A stretch of 64,000 nucleotides of DNA, from NCBI GenBank assembly GCA_017307755.1, contig JAFKGQ010000026.1:1-64000 (forward strand), written 5' to 3'. The notes below the pieces were generated by a model. It saw nothing but the letters and a program-made list of their open reading frames with translations, was not told the DNA's origin and made no database searches. The translations under genes and the position numbers were made by a program. This DNA is from Chitinophagaceae bacterium (GTDB lineage: Bacteria; Bacteroidota; Bacteroidia; Chitinophagales; Chitinophagaceae). Below, in pieces: positions 51,438 to 60,220 of this stretch (the stretch's first letter is position 1; each line of letters starts with the position of its first letter).

Positions 51438-52646
51438 TTATTTCACAGGAACATAATCGTTATCTCCTATGCTGAAGGTGTCTTTTGTTTTGGGATAGAA
51501 ATAGAAGCACCGGCGGACGACCGTCCCGTTGTTATAATGTAACTCCAGCGAATATCCGTCGAAGATATAGACGCCTGCGGCATCCTTGTTGGAGTAGGCG
51601 GTGACTGAGCCTGTGGGACCCGAGTTGGAGCCTCCGCCTGAGCTCACCCTTGTAAATTGTCCCTGATCGCTAAAGGTAATATTGCCGGACGCATAGACCA
51701 TGGCCCCACCGCCCAGGGCCGTGTTGCCACCCCCTGATATTGTATGGTAAGAACCTGTGATCTTTTCATTTTTTACCGCCGGACGGCCCCAGAACCAGTT
51801 TTTGTCCCATTTGTCTGTCTTGTGATCACTATTCATCGTGACGGACAGGGTCTTGTCTTCCAACTTCCAGGTACCCCATTGGTTTGGCTCGGACACGCGG
51901 GAACCGGGGACATCCAGGTCATAAGGGCTTACTTCACAATGTTTGTAACAGGTGCCATCCTGCAGCAGCAGGTAGCTATTGTATACTATGATCGTCATAC
52001 CGCCGACCCCGGTGCTGTATTCCAGGTGCATGGCGATACCCCGTATCTGGGAAGGCTGCAATCCCTGGCCCGGCGCGGTTGTGGGTGTTCCCTTTTTTTG
52101 TGGGGGTGTTTTTTGTGTTGCGGCGGGTTTGTCATTTGATGCAGTGCTGTTTTCCGGCAATCCCCCTTCTTTTTTACAGATGGTTATAAAATGCTGTACG
52201 GCAGTGGTCATATAGGGTTTGATAGAAGACACGGGCGACTCGATGATCCGTCCATAACGTACCAGTCCATCGGCCCGTGTGAAGACCATATAGCTCACCA
52301 GCCATTGTTTGCCGGCCGCGTCTTTTACACCGACGGAATAGAATTTTATGGTTTTTATATCCTGTTCGCCAGGCTTGCCGGGGAGCGGGGTGTAATGCAG
52401 GTCGGCGAGGTCCTTTTGCACGATGTTTGGCAGCCAGTCTGCCAGGTCGCCATTGCCGGCCGCTACCGGCGGGTATATATCATAATTGATGGGAATACTG
52501 CCGATAAGCGCCGTGGGGGTATAACTGTAATGTCCACCGTCCGTCTTCATTTTCCAACCCTGAATGGGTCCGATGGGCGACTGGGCCCTGGCGGGCAGAG
52601 CTATGGATAAGGTCATATATAAAAGGCCGTGTAGAAGATGCTTCAT
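51438..52646 (-). CDS. Secreted hypothetical protein
   Basis: 402 aa from the ATG at 52646, which begins a signal peptide (to about residue 22, PARAQ). A Thr/Pro/Lys-rich linker (about 180-210) divides the mature protein. The C-terminal half holds Trp- and Tyr-rich strands and a Gly/Ser-rich segment (about 335-355). No family is recognised. A longer start at 52703 would overlap the YfhO gene. It lies 19 bp after that gene's stop. Confidence 0.7.
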   Translation of the reverse strand: MKHLLHGLLYMTLSIALPARAQSPIGPIQGWKMKTDGGHYSYTPTALIGSIPINYDIYPPVAAGNGDLADWLPNIVQKDLADLHYTPLPGKPGEQDIKTIKFYSVGVKDAAGKQWLVSYMVFTRADGLVRYGRIIESPVSSIKPYMTTAVQHFITICKKEGGLPENSTASNDKPAATQKTPPQKKGTPTTAPGQGLQPSQIRGIAMHLEYSTGVGGMTIIVYNSYLLLQDGTCYKHCEVSPYDLDVPGSRVSEPNQWGTWKLEDKTLSVTMNSDHKTDKWDKNWFWGRPAVKNEKITGSYHTISGGGNTALGGGAMVYASGNITFSDQGQFTRVSSGGGSNSGPTGSVTAYSNKDAAGVYIFDGYSLELHYNNGTVVRRCFYFYPKTKDTFSIGDNDYVPVK

Positions 52647-52665
52647 GTCAGGGTCAGTACAATTT

Positions 52666-55128
52666 TCAGACCAGTGGCCGGGCAGGGTGTTTATTTTTTG
52701 CATAAATACCGGAAATCAGGGATATCAACAACAGGAGCAGGGTCAGGATACCTGTCACCCACTGTATGGACTCACCGAGGTAATACGACCGGGGATGGAA
52801 GACGAGCCGGATGGTGTGCCTGCCGGCGGGGACGGAGATGCCTCTCAACGCATAGTTCGTCCTGATGATGGGGGTTTCCACTCCGTCGATAAAAGCCTTC
52901 CAACCCTTTTTATACCAGACCTCGCTAAAGACGGCAAAACGTCTGTGTTCAGTGGAAGACCTGTAGATCATCTCATCATTGTCATTTTGTGTCAGCCAGA
53001 TCTTATCGCTGCGCCCTCCGATATCGTCAAAAATAACACGATGGCTATCAGCCCTGAGAAGGGCGGCTGTATCCTTTGCGTCCAGGTCTGTCAGGGCGGC
53101 CATCACGTCTTCCGGGGAGTTGTAATATTTGACACCCTGTACAAACCAGATAGGACCGCAGGCGCTGTCATTACGGATGACGGTATTGTCCGGCTCGATG
53201 ATATAGCGGGTGTTCAACATATTGATCACAGGCTGACAGCGGGGATAATTTTCCAACTGATGCCCGATGAGGTCCTGATAGATGCTCAGCTTGGCGGCAT
53301 GATAACCCCCGATGCTGTGGTGAAACCAGGCTGTGGGAGCGCCATACGTAAGGGAATACCGCCGGTCGAATACCCTATAGTACCCCGTGTCTCTCAGGAT
53401 AAACTTATCCGCCGCGGTCGCCACCTGGTCGCCGGGTTTATCCGCTGCAGGTTTATAATTATCGTTGTTGAGGTATTGTACGTCGATGCCGATGACGTCT
53501 GAGAAGGCCAGGGCGCCGATGGCGATCAGAAGGACAGGGCGGCTGATCCTGTGTTTTATATAGAGCCCTGCCGCCAGGGCTGCCGCCGCCATAAAGAGGA
53601 AAGTGCGAATAAGGGAATAAAGAAAGAGGGTTTTACGGTCATCCTTTAAGGCTTGCAGAAAAGAGAGCATATGCTTTCCCGTGGTGCTGTCCACCTCTGC
53701 GGCATGTCTGAGGAACTGTCTGTCGTACCAGGTCGTATAGTCCAGACGGAAGTACAGCCATAAGACGATAAGGAGGATACCGGCGGTCATCAGCAGACCC
53801 TGGTAGTATCTTTTTTTTACTTTTTCATCCGGGCTGGTCAGTATATGGTTTAAGGTGAGCGCTGCCAATACGGTCATCAGAAAAACGGGTATCACCAGGA
53901 TGACGCTGGGCGCCCGGAACTTGTTGTAAAAGGGCAAGTACTGCAACAGCAGCCGGTTGAATTCCGCGAAATACCCGCCCCAGCTCATGAGGACGGCCAG
54001 CAGTGCGGTGGCGGCGATCCACCATTTATGGGCATGATCCAGGACGAACATACCCAGCAATGCCAACAGACAGATGACGGCACCCGCATACGCCGGCCCG
54101 GCCGTGCCGCCGATGCCGCCCCAATAAAAGGTCAGCAGGTCTTGTTGTCGTATATCCTTTGCTACGTCAGGAGGCTGCGCCTCAAGGGAAGCTATGGCTT
54201 TTGAATCCCGGGCTGTCAATTCGGGGCCGGAGCTGCCGCCGTACATTTTTGGCACCATCAGGATAAATGTTTCGGTGGGGTAGAGGCTATAGCTAAAGGC
54301 GTAATCTTCACTCAGTCCACCTTTGGCCGAGAGGTTGCCGGCCAGTTCGCTGCCCCCGCGGATCGAGGCCTCGCTGATGTCGGAGGTGGTAAAGATGAGA
54401 ACGGAATTGCATAATATTCCTATAAGACAACAGAGGGATGCCAGTGCCGCCGATATAATAAGGTGTCGCCAGTCTTTTTTTATTATCCACCGGACGACAT
54501 AACCGGCGGTCATGCCACCCGCGATGATGAGTCCATAATAAAATATCTGCATATGGTTGGCTGCGACGATCATGGCGGTACATAGGGCTGCCATCGCGGC
54601 TCCGCAGACATATTTTTTTTCATATATCAGCATTAGTCCGGCGATGAAGGCGGGCAGCAGGGCGATGGTCTGCATTTTTGTTTCGTGGCCAACGGAGATG
54701 ATGACGGGGTTATACGTAGCGTACGCATAGGCGAGTCCGCTGATCACACCGACGTAAGGGTTCACCCGTAGTACCTGTGTTAGAAAATATATGGAGACAC
54801 AGGCCAGGAAGAAGAAGCTGGCAGGCGTCGGCAGTCCCAGGGTCAGCAGCTGGAAGGCATAATATTGGGGCCCAAAGGCTTTTGTTTCCATGGCGATGAG
54901 GTAGCCCGGCATGCCGCTGAACATGGTTGGGGTCCATAGGGGGAAATGGCCGTGCTGTTGTTTGTATTGGAAAGAGCCGTGGGACATGGCTCTCCATTGT
55001 GTCATGTCTTCCTGTACCAATACTTTATGCTGGAATGCCGGTGTGCAATAGACGACGGCTATGAGGAGGAAAATGAGCAGGGCGATGCCATGGGGTAGGA
55101 GGCGCTGCCACCATTTTTTTTGCGTCAT
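52666..55128 (-). CDS. YfhO-family multi-pass membrane protein
   Basis: 820 aa. A dozen or more membrane helices are interspersed with extracytoplasmic loops; the N-terminal VQEDMTQWRAMSHGSFQYKQQHGHFPLW (domain start about 35-60), MFSGMPGY and the C-terminal YKKGWKAFIDGVETPIIRTNYALRGI are diagnostic of YfhO (GT-C-like) proteins linked to surface glycosylation. The donor or acceptor is unknown. It heads a minus-strand run with the two genes downstream. Confidence 0.9.
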   Translation of the reverse strand: MTQKKWWQRLLPHGIALLIFLLIAVVYCTPAFQHKVLVQEDMTQWRAMSHGSFQYKQQHGHFPLWTPTMFSGMPGYLIAMETKAFGPQYYAFQLLTLGLPTPASFFFLACVSIYFLTQVLRVNPYVGVISGLAYAYATYNPVIISVGHETKMQTIALLPAFIAGLMLIYEKKYVCGAAMAALCTAMIVAANHMQIFYYGLIIAGGMTAGYVVRWIIKKDWRHLIISAALASLCCLIGILCNSVLIFTTSDISEASIRGGSELAGNLSAKGGLSEDYAFSYSLYPTETFILMVPKMYGGSSGPELTARDSKAIASLEAQPPDVAKDIRQQDLLTFYWGGIGGTAGPAYAGAVICLLALLGMFVLDHAHKWWIAATALLAVLMSWGGYFAEFNRLLLQYLPFYNKFRAPSVILVIPVFLMTVLAALTLNHILTSPDEKVKKRYYQGLLMTAGILLIVLWLYFRLDYTTWYDRQFLRHAAEVDSTTGKHMLSFLQALKDDRKTLFLYSLIRTFLFMAAAALAAGLYIKHRISRPVLLIAIGALAFSDVIGIDVQYLNNDNYKPAADKPGDQVATAADKFILRDTGYYRVFDRRYSLTYGAPTAWFHHSIGGYHAAKLSIYQDLIGHQLENYPRCQPVINMLNTRYIIEPDNTVIRNDSACGPIWFVQGVKYYNSPEDVMAALTDLDAKDTAALLRADSHRVIFDDIGGRSDKIWLTQNDNDEMIYRSSTEHRRFAVFSEVWYKKGWKAFIDGVETPIIRTNYALRGISVPAGRHTIRLVFHPRSYYLGESIQWVTGILTLLLLLISLISGIYAKNKHPARPLV

Positions 55129-55453
55129 GGGGTTAAAAATAAAGTAAATTTATTGATCAAACCTTATGGCTATGAAAGCGCCGCGTAAATGGATGAACAA
55201 TACTGTTATCCGTCATTTATTACATTGGATAGGAGCATGTCTTTTCCGGATAGAAACTATCAGCCCGGGGCGCCGTCGCCGGCGCCGGGGCGTGTGAGGA
55301 AAGCGGGGAAGCGGCATCGGGAGGTGGATAGCGTGGCAGCTGTGTCTCAGGATACAGGGAGGTAAGCGGTAAATGATTGGTAATGGCAAATTGTTTCTTT
55401 CAATAAAATGCGGTAGAATTGCGACGGGTTTTTTGAAAAAAGTTCAACTTCCG
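55129..55453. other. Intergenic region with a GC-rich hairpin
   Basis: This 325-bp divergent spacer separates YfhO and GT87. GGCGCC (55269-55274) can pair with GGCGCC (55281-55286), and CCC at 55264-55266 can pair with G residues at 55287-55290 past a 2-nt bulge. The stretch is far more GC-rich than the AT-rich flanks. No gene, tRNA or convincing TAnnTTTG box was found. Confidence 0.45.
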
Positions 55454-56818
55454 ATGCTTTATAAAGTAGGTAGGGTCTTATTTTTTTGCGCGGCGCTCAC
55501 TGCATTGGGCTTTGCTCTTTACAGGGATCTAACCATTGGTTCGTTGTACCCGATGGACCTTCGCAACCGGGTGGTGGGTGCCAGGTTGATGCATGACGGC
55601 ATATCCCCCTATTTCTATAAATGGAAGGCTGGTGATCCTGTACGTTATTATGATCCGTACAATTTCAACGGCTATAAGGTATCGATAATGACGGCCAGCC
55701 CCTTCTTTCACCTTCTGATGGAACCGCTCGCCGAGCTGCCGCAATGGAAAATACAATACTGGTGGGTGGCAATACAGTACCTGGTCTTGTCGGCAATGGT
55801 TTTATTGTCGCTGGCGATGATCGATGGACTCAGGGGAAAGTTCATGGTGCTTATTTTTGCGCTGCTGTTCCTATATACAGATGCCTGGAAGCTTGCTATT
55901 CAGAATGGGCAGAACTATATCTTCATCCCTTTTCTGGCCATGTGTGTGTATTTCGCGTTGGTCCGGATGCCTGCGACGCCCATATGGGCGGTTGCCGCGG
56001 GGACTTGTTCCATTTTATTGGTACTTATACGACCTAATGCACTGGTATTCTTTTTACCCGCTCTGTTTCTTCTGTGGGACTTTGGCCGCGTGCGGTTGAT
56101 AGCGTTTTTTATTCCCGTCCTGCTGCTGGCGGGCTGGACATTAGCAAACCCCCACCAGCGTGCCTTATGGAAGGATTATTATGTGAACATCGGCGAACAG
56201 GAAAAGATCCATCATTATCTTCATCCAACCGAACAGATAAATGCACCCGATCCTTGTTATTATGACTGGGAAGGCATGCATGGACCCAAGATAGATCCCT
56301 TTGCCGAGAATCTTCCCTTGCAGGTTCATACGGAGATAGGTAATGTTTTTTACCTTGAATCGCTGATCTTTAAGTGGAACATGCCAATATCTTTGCTTTT
56401 GTCGGCCCTTGCGGTAGTGCTGCTGGTATTGACGGCTCTTTACTATTTCAGTGTCAGGCGTTCCCAAAGTATACGATGGGTAGTCTTCGATCCGGCCACG
56501 ACCCTTATATTCGGGTATTGTCTGTATATGATCGCGGATCTTTTCTCACCCATTGTCCGCAACCAGTATTATACCGTCCAGATATTGTTCCTTGTGCTAC
56601 TGTCCCCTGGCGTTCCCTGGTTATCCGGCAAATGGGTACAAACTGCCATGCTGGTGGGAATAATACTAAACATCACACATTTTTCATTTGTCAAAATGCA
56701 GCATACTATCGGGGAATACCTGGTAATAGGGACCATTACGTTATATTCGCTGCTGAATAACCATAAACCCCGCGAATGGAGACAGCAATCATCATTGGCG
56801 CAGGCCCCGCAGGATTAA
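55454..56818 (+). CDS. GT87-family (DUF2029) membrane glycosyltransferase
   Basis: 454 aa from the ATG at 55454, just before the first membrane helix; an ATG at 55373 would add a 27-residue basic extension. About nine helices. The first loop after TM1 with YPMDLRNRVVGARLMHDGISPYFYKW is characteristic of GT87 (DUF2029) mannosyltransferase-like proteins that use polyprenyl-phosphate sugars. The last 43 bp overlap the FAD oxidoreductase gene, indicating coupled expression. Confidence 0.83.
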   Translation: MLYKVGRVLFFCAALTALGFALYRDLTIGSLYPMDLRNRVVGARLMHDGISPYFYKWKAGDPVRYYDPYNFNGYKVSIMTASPFFHLLMEPLAELPQWKIQYWWVAIQYLVLSAMVLLSLAMIDGLRGKFMVLIFALLFLYTDAWKLAIQNGQNYIFIPFLAMCVYFALVRMPATPIWAVAAGTCSILLVLIRPNALVFFLPALFLLWDFGRVRLIAFFIPVLLLAGWTLANPHQRALWKDYYVNIGEQEKIHHYLHPTEQINAPDPCYYDWEGMHGPKIDPFAENLPLQVHTEIGNVFYLESLIFKWNMPISLLLSALAVVLLVLTALYYFSVRRSQSIRWVVFDPATTLIFGYCLYMIADLFSPIVRNQYYTVQILFLVLLSPGVPWLSGKWVQTAMLVGIILNITHFSFVKMQHTIGEYLVIGTITLYSLLNNHKPREWRQQSSLAQAPQD

Positions 56819-58332
56819 CGGCCGCGTACGAGCTCCTTACGAAAACAAATATCCGTCCTATTCTCATAGAAACGGAAAGCCAGGTGGGAGGGCTTTCCAA
56901 GACCGTCAATTATAAAGGTAACCGTATTGACATAGGAGGACACCGGTTCTTTTCGAAATCTGCCAAAGCGTTGAACTGGTGGCTGGATTTCCTACCCCTT
57001 GAAGCCTCCACTGCGCCCGGACCCTTCCGTATCCAGTACCATCAGCAAAGTACGGAACTCAATGCAGACGCGAATCATAAAGGAACCGGCGAAAATGTGA
57101 TGATGGTGCGACCCCGTAAATCGAGGATCTACTACCGGCGTAAGTTCTTTGATTATCCCCTGCAGATGAACGGTCGTACGATCAGCAATCTCGGGCTGCC
57201 GAAGATGGCGAAGATCCTCTCGTCCTATACCCGATCCAAACTCTTTCCCATCCGACCTGAAGATAACCTGGCCGAGTTTTTTATCAACCGGTTTGGCAGG
57301 GAACTATACGAAACGTTTTTCCGTGACTATACGCAAAAGGTATGGGGCGTCCCTTGTGAAAACATACCTTCTGACTGGGGGCGACAACGGGTGAAAAACC
57401 TCGACATCGCCGGCCTGATCGGGCATGCGCTTCGCTCATTTTTGCCGGGCCGGCGGCCAGACAATCGCCAGGACTATACAAGCCTGATAGAACAATTCCT
57501 GTATCCGAAATATGGCCCCGGCCAGATGTGGGAAGCTGTGGCAGAGGAAGTTGAAAAACTGGGAGGCAAGATCCATTTTAATACTTCAGTGACCGGTCTG
57601 CGAGGTGACGGAGAGAACCGGTTTGTCACCCTGGAATTGCTGCATCATCCCGATGGAAAGGTATCGACTATCACAGGCGATTATTTTATCTCCACCATGC
57701 CCATGAAGGAACTGGTGGGTGGTATAACGGGGATCCCTCTGCCTGACTCCGTAAGGACGATTGCCGAACAACTGGAATACAGGGACTTTATCATCGTGGG
57801 TATTCTGACTTCCGGACTTTCTCCCGAGAATACAAATGAACCTTTGAATGACAATTGGCTTTATATTCAGGATAAACAGGTGATGGCCGGGCGGGTTCAG
57901 CTCTTTCATAATTGGAGCTCTTACCTTGTGAAAGACCCTGCTAAGAGTTGGATCGGTGTCGAGTATTTCTGCAACGAACAGGATGCTTTTTGGCAGTCGG
58001 ATGATGAAACAATCAAGGGGACGGCTATACGGGAAATGGAAATGATCGGTATCTTACAGAAAGAGCAGGTCCTGGACGCAGTAGTGGTAAGAGTCCCCAA
58101 GGCCTATCCTTCTTATTATGGCGTATACAGCCGGATGGGAGAGATCAGGGAGGCGCTGGACAAGATTGAGAACCTGTATCTCGTCGGCAGGAACGGTATG
58201 CATAGGTATAACAACACCGACCATAGTATGCTTACTGCCATGGAAGCTGTCGACAATATTGCGTCTGGTAGAAAGGATAAGTCAAATATTTGGGATATCA
58301 ATATAGGAGATGAGTATCATGAGAAGGGATGA
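56776..58332 (+). CDS. FAD-dependent oxidoreductase (protoporphyrinogen oxidase/UGM-like)
   Basis: 518 aa. The N-terminal Rossmann motif IIIGAGPAGLTAAYEL and RIDIGGHRFFSKS bind FAD; LYLVGRNGMHRYNNTDHSMLTAM near the C terminus is the second FAD-contact block. The family clusters with polysaccharide genes and resembles UDP-galactopyranose-mutase-like flavoproteins; a sugar or lipid-linked-sugar substrate is inferred from the overlapping GT87 gene. The FAD-motif call is firm, the reaction is not. Confidence 0.85.
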   Translation: METAIIIGAGPAGLTAAYELLTKTNIRPILIETESQVGGLSKTVNYKGNRIDIGGHRFFSKSAKALNWWLDFLPLEASTAPGPFRIQYHQQSTELNADANHKGTGENVMMVRPRKSRIYYRRKFFDYPLQMNGRTISNLGLPKMAKILSSYTRSKLFPIRPEDNLAEFFINRFGRELYETFFRDYTQKVWGVPCENIPSDWGRQRVKNLDIAGLIGHALRSFLPGRRPDNRQDYTSLIEQFLYPKYGPGQMWEAVAEEVEKLGGKIHFNTSVTGLRGDGENRFVTLELLHHPDGKVSTITGDYFISTMPMKELVGGITGIPLPDSVRTIAEQLEYRDFIIVGILTSGLSPENTNEPLNDNWLYIQDKQVMAGRVQLFHNWSSYLVKDPAKSWIGVEYFCNEQDAFWQSDDETIKGTAIREMEMIGILQKEQVLDAVVVRVPKAYPSYYGVYSRMGEIREALDKIENLYLVGRNGMHRYNNTDHSMLTAMEAVDNIASGRKDKSNIWDINIGDEYHEKG

Positions 58333-58376
58333 TGCATCTGCTGAGTCTAATAGATGAGATTTTTATATCTTGCAGG

Positions 58377-59519
58377 ATGTCTAATCGTAAGAATATTATG
58401 GTGGCATATCCATATAATAACACCTCTCTGGAAAATTTAAAAGGGGAACGATGGGTGGATATACCGGGCTTGGATGGCTACTTTTGCGTTTCCAATTTAG
58501 GTAGGGTGAAAAGAAATGAGTACGAGGTGACATACCGGAATGGATATGTCCATGTAAAGCCGTCCATGATAATAAAACCACAGTTAGTAAAAAGTCCCAA
58601 TGATTTCATTGGGGATCACACCTATCATCTTTGCGTGAATTTTACATTAAGCGGGGTTAGATATAGTTATACCATTCCACGTCTGGTCTATTACTGCTTT
58701 GTAAAGCCATTCGACCTGAGGGACACAAATATTATTATCATGACAAAAAATCATGATAATAAAGATATCCGGCCGGGCAATTTAGTGATAGCCACTCGCG
58801 GAGAAAGAATGCAGCGAGTAGCGGCAAGAGGCAGATTTGATAGCCCTCTACTGCATATGTCGAAGGAAGCACGTTCTAAAATGCTTTTGAATGTCGCCAG
58901 GGCACAGCAGAAGGAAGTATCCCAATACAGTCTGTCGGGAAAGAAAATACGAACCTATGAAAGCATGGCAGCAGCCAGCCGGGTACTTGGATTATCTGAA
59001 GGGATTATCAGCAAGGCTGCAAGAGGTAAACTGGTGACAGCCGGCGGCTATGTCTGGCGTTGGGGGAAGGAGAAAAAAATAGATATGCAGGGTTTCCTGG
59101 CGGCCCGACGAAAGACCATTAGGGAAAAGAATGGTTCCAGGATCACTCAATATAGTTTTACCGGCAAGCGGATCGCCATTTACGCTACTGCCACGGATGC
59201 GCAGGAGGCTACGGGCATATCTGCAGGTAACTGTCTTAAAGTAGTCAATGGCATTAACAAAAGCGCTGGCGGCTTTTACTGGAAAAAGGGCGCCGGCCCG
59301 GCAAGAATTGATCTGAGGAGATATAACCTGGGAGATCGGTCCGGCGCAATAAAACGCAGGAAAGCTGTTGCCCAATATAGTCTTAACGGAAAATATATCC
59401 GGACATTTCCCAGCGTTACAGATGCTGCCAGATATGTGGATATAGGTATAATTGGCATATCAGCCGCTTGCCGGGGTCACCAATTATCTTGTAGAGGATA
59501 TAAATGGAAGTTTGTCTAA
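58377..59519 (+). CDS. NUMOD4/NUMOD1 homing-endonuclease-like protein
   Basis: 380 aa from the ATG at 58377; an ATG at 58329 overlapping the previous stop is possible. NUMOD4 is at the N terminus (GERWVDIPGLDGYFCVSNLGRVKR, about residues 23-46). A degenerate HNH region follows (MTKNHDNKDIRPGNLVIATR) in which the usual DH of active HNH_3 enzymes is missing. Three NUMOD1 repeats of about 50 residues follow, each opening QYS[LF]xGK and ending Y.WK/W. It is a free-standing relative of homing endonucleases at the edge of a low-GC mobile region. Confidence 0.85.
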   Translation: MSNRKNIMVAYPYNNTSLENLKGERWVDIPGLDGYFCVSNLGRVKRNEYEVTYRNGYVHVKPSMIIKPQLVKSPNDFIGDHTYHLCVNFTLSGVRYSYTIPRLVYYCFVKPFDLRDTNIIIMTKNHDNKDIRPGNLVIATRGERMQRVAARGRFDSPLLHMSKEARSKMLLNVARAQQKEVSQYSLSGKKIRTYESMAAASRVLGLSEGIISKAARGKLVTAGGYVWRWGKEKKIDMQGFLAARRKTIREKNGSRITQYSFTGKRIAIYATATDAQEATGISAGNCLKVVNGINKSAGGFYWKKGAGPARIDLRRYNLGDRSGAIKRRKAVAQYSLNGKYIRTFPSVTDAARYVDIGIIGISAACRGHQLSCRGYKWKFV

Positions 59520-59863
59520 TCCGGGATGTTTAATTCTGATCGGTGGATTCCCCGTCCTTTCTGTCAACGTCAAGTCTACTGGCAGTGTATTGACCTCCTC
59601 CCGAATAATCGGTCCACTGAAAAGTAGAGAAATCGGGCAAAATTTCATAACTTAATAACAACGAAATATCATTAGGGAAGTAAGTTATTCATCCTTACCT
59701 TCTGGCTGTAGGCATGAACACAAAAAAGCCAGGAGATTATCCCGGCTATATGAGAAGGCTAGTAGTCTTTATTGCTTACTCTTGATTGGGAAAAGCAGAT
59801 GGTTTGATACATTACCGGCTACATTACCTTCTTTAATTCATTAGGTGATAAAGTAAATGCCCA
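59520..59863. other. Intergenic region with a possible RHS fragment
   Basis: This gap holds no gene. Bases about 59562-59590 resemble 61383-61411 inside the RHS remnant (about 23 of 29 matches); read on the minus strand both encode LPVDLTL followed by RTGN. It is probably a small duplicated or displaced RHS piece. The terminator at 59722-59747 occupies the right half. Confidence 0.4.
59722..59747 (-). terminator. Intrinsic terminator after the immunity candidate
   Basis: On the minus strand AGCCGGG pairs with CCTGGCT (one mismatch) across a 7-nt loop and runs into TTTTTT. It lies ~117 bp past the stop of the gene at 59864 and would end the RHS/immunity transcript. Confidence 0.7.
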
Positions 59864-60220
59864 TTACCCAATCTGTTCAAAATATTCGACAAACTCCCTT
59901 TCTGACCCTTGAGCTAAAATGATTCCGCCAGAGGCAATTAACTCAAACCCTGATTTTTTGTCTATTGCGTAGCTGATAGTTTCTGATGTTTCTTTGTCTT
60001 TTTCTATTATGACTGATATATCGACATTATTCCAAGAAAATGGCCCATTAATGTGCTCACAACTAGCAGCTACGATATATACTATATTTTCTTGCGTTGA
60101 CAAATTAACTTGTAGAAAGATTCTGTTGAGTGTCAATTTAAATGCCCATATTTTGGCCCGCCCACCTTGATACGTTCTCAATGTAGAGTTAATATCGTTC
60201 AATTCTGTTATAGTTATCAT
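59864..60220 (-). CDS. Candidate immunity protein for the RHS toxin
   Basis: 118 aa from the ATG at 60220 (MITITELNDINSTL), whose ATGA overlaps the toxin stop TGA, the usual coupling of polymorphic toxin and immunity genes. The protein is small, soluble, beta-rich and low in GC. No immunity family is recognised. It appears intact while the toxin is broken. The position directly after the toxin tip is the main evidence. Confidence 0.65.
   Translation of the reverse strand: MITITELNDINSTLRTYQGGRAKIWAFKLTLNRIFLQVNLSTQENIVYIVAASCEHINGPFSWNNVDISVIIEKDKETSETISYAIDKKSGFELIASGGIILAQGSEREFVEYFEQIG

Noticed and set aside
52564..53502. Open frame of 312 codons on the + strand
   Set aside because: Antisense to YfhO and the unknown secreted protein; crosses a gene boundary without its own start signals.
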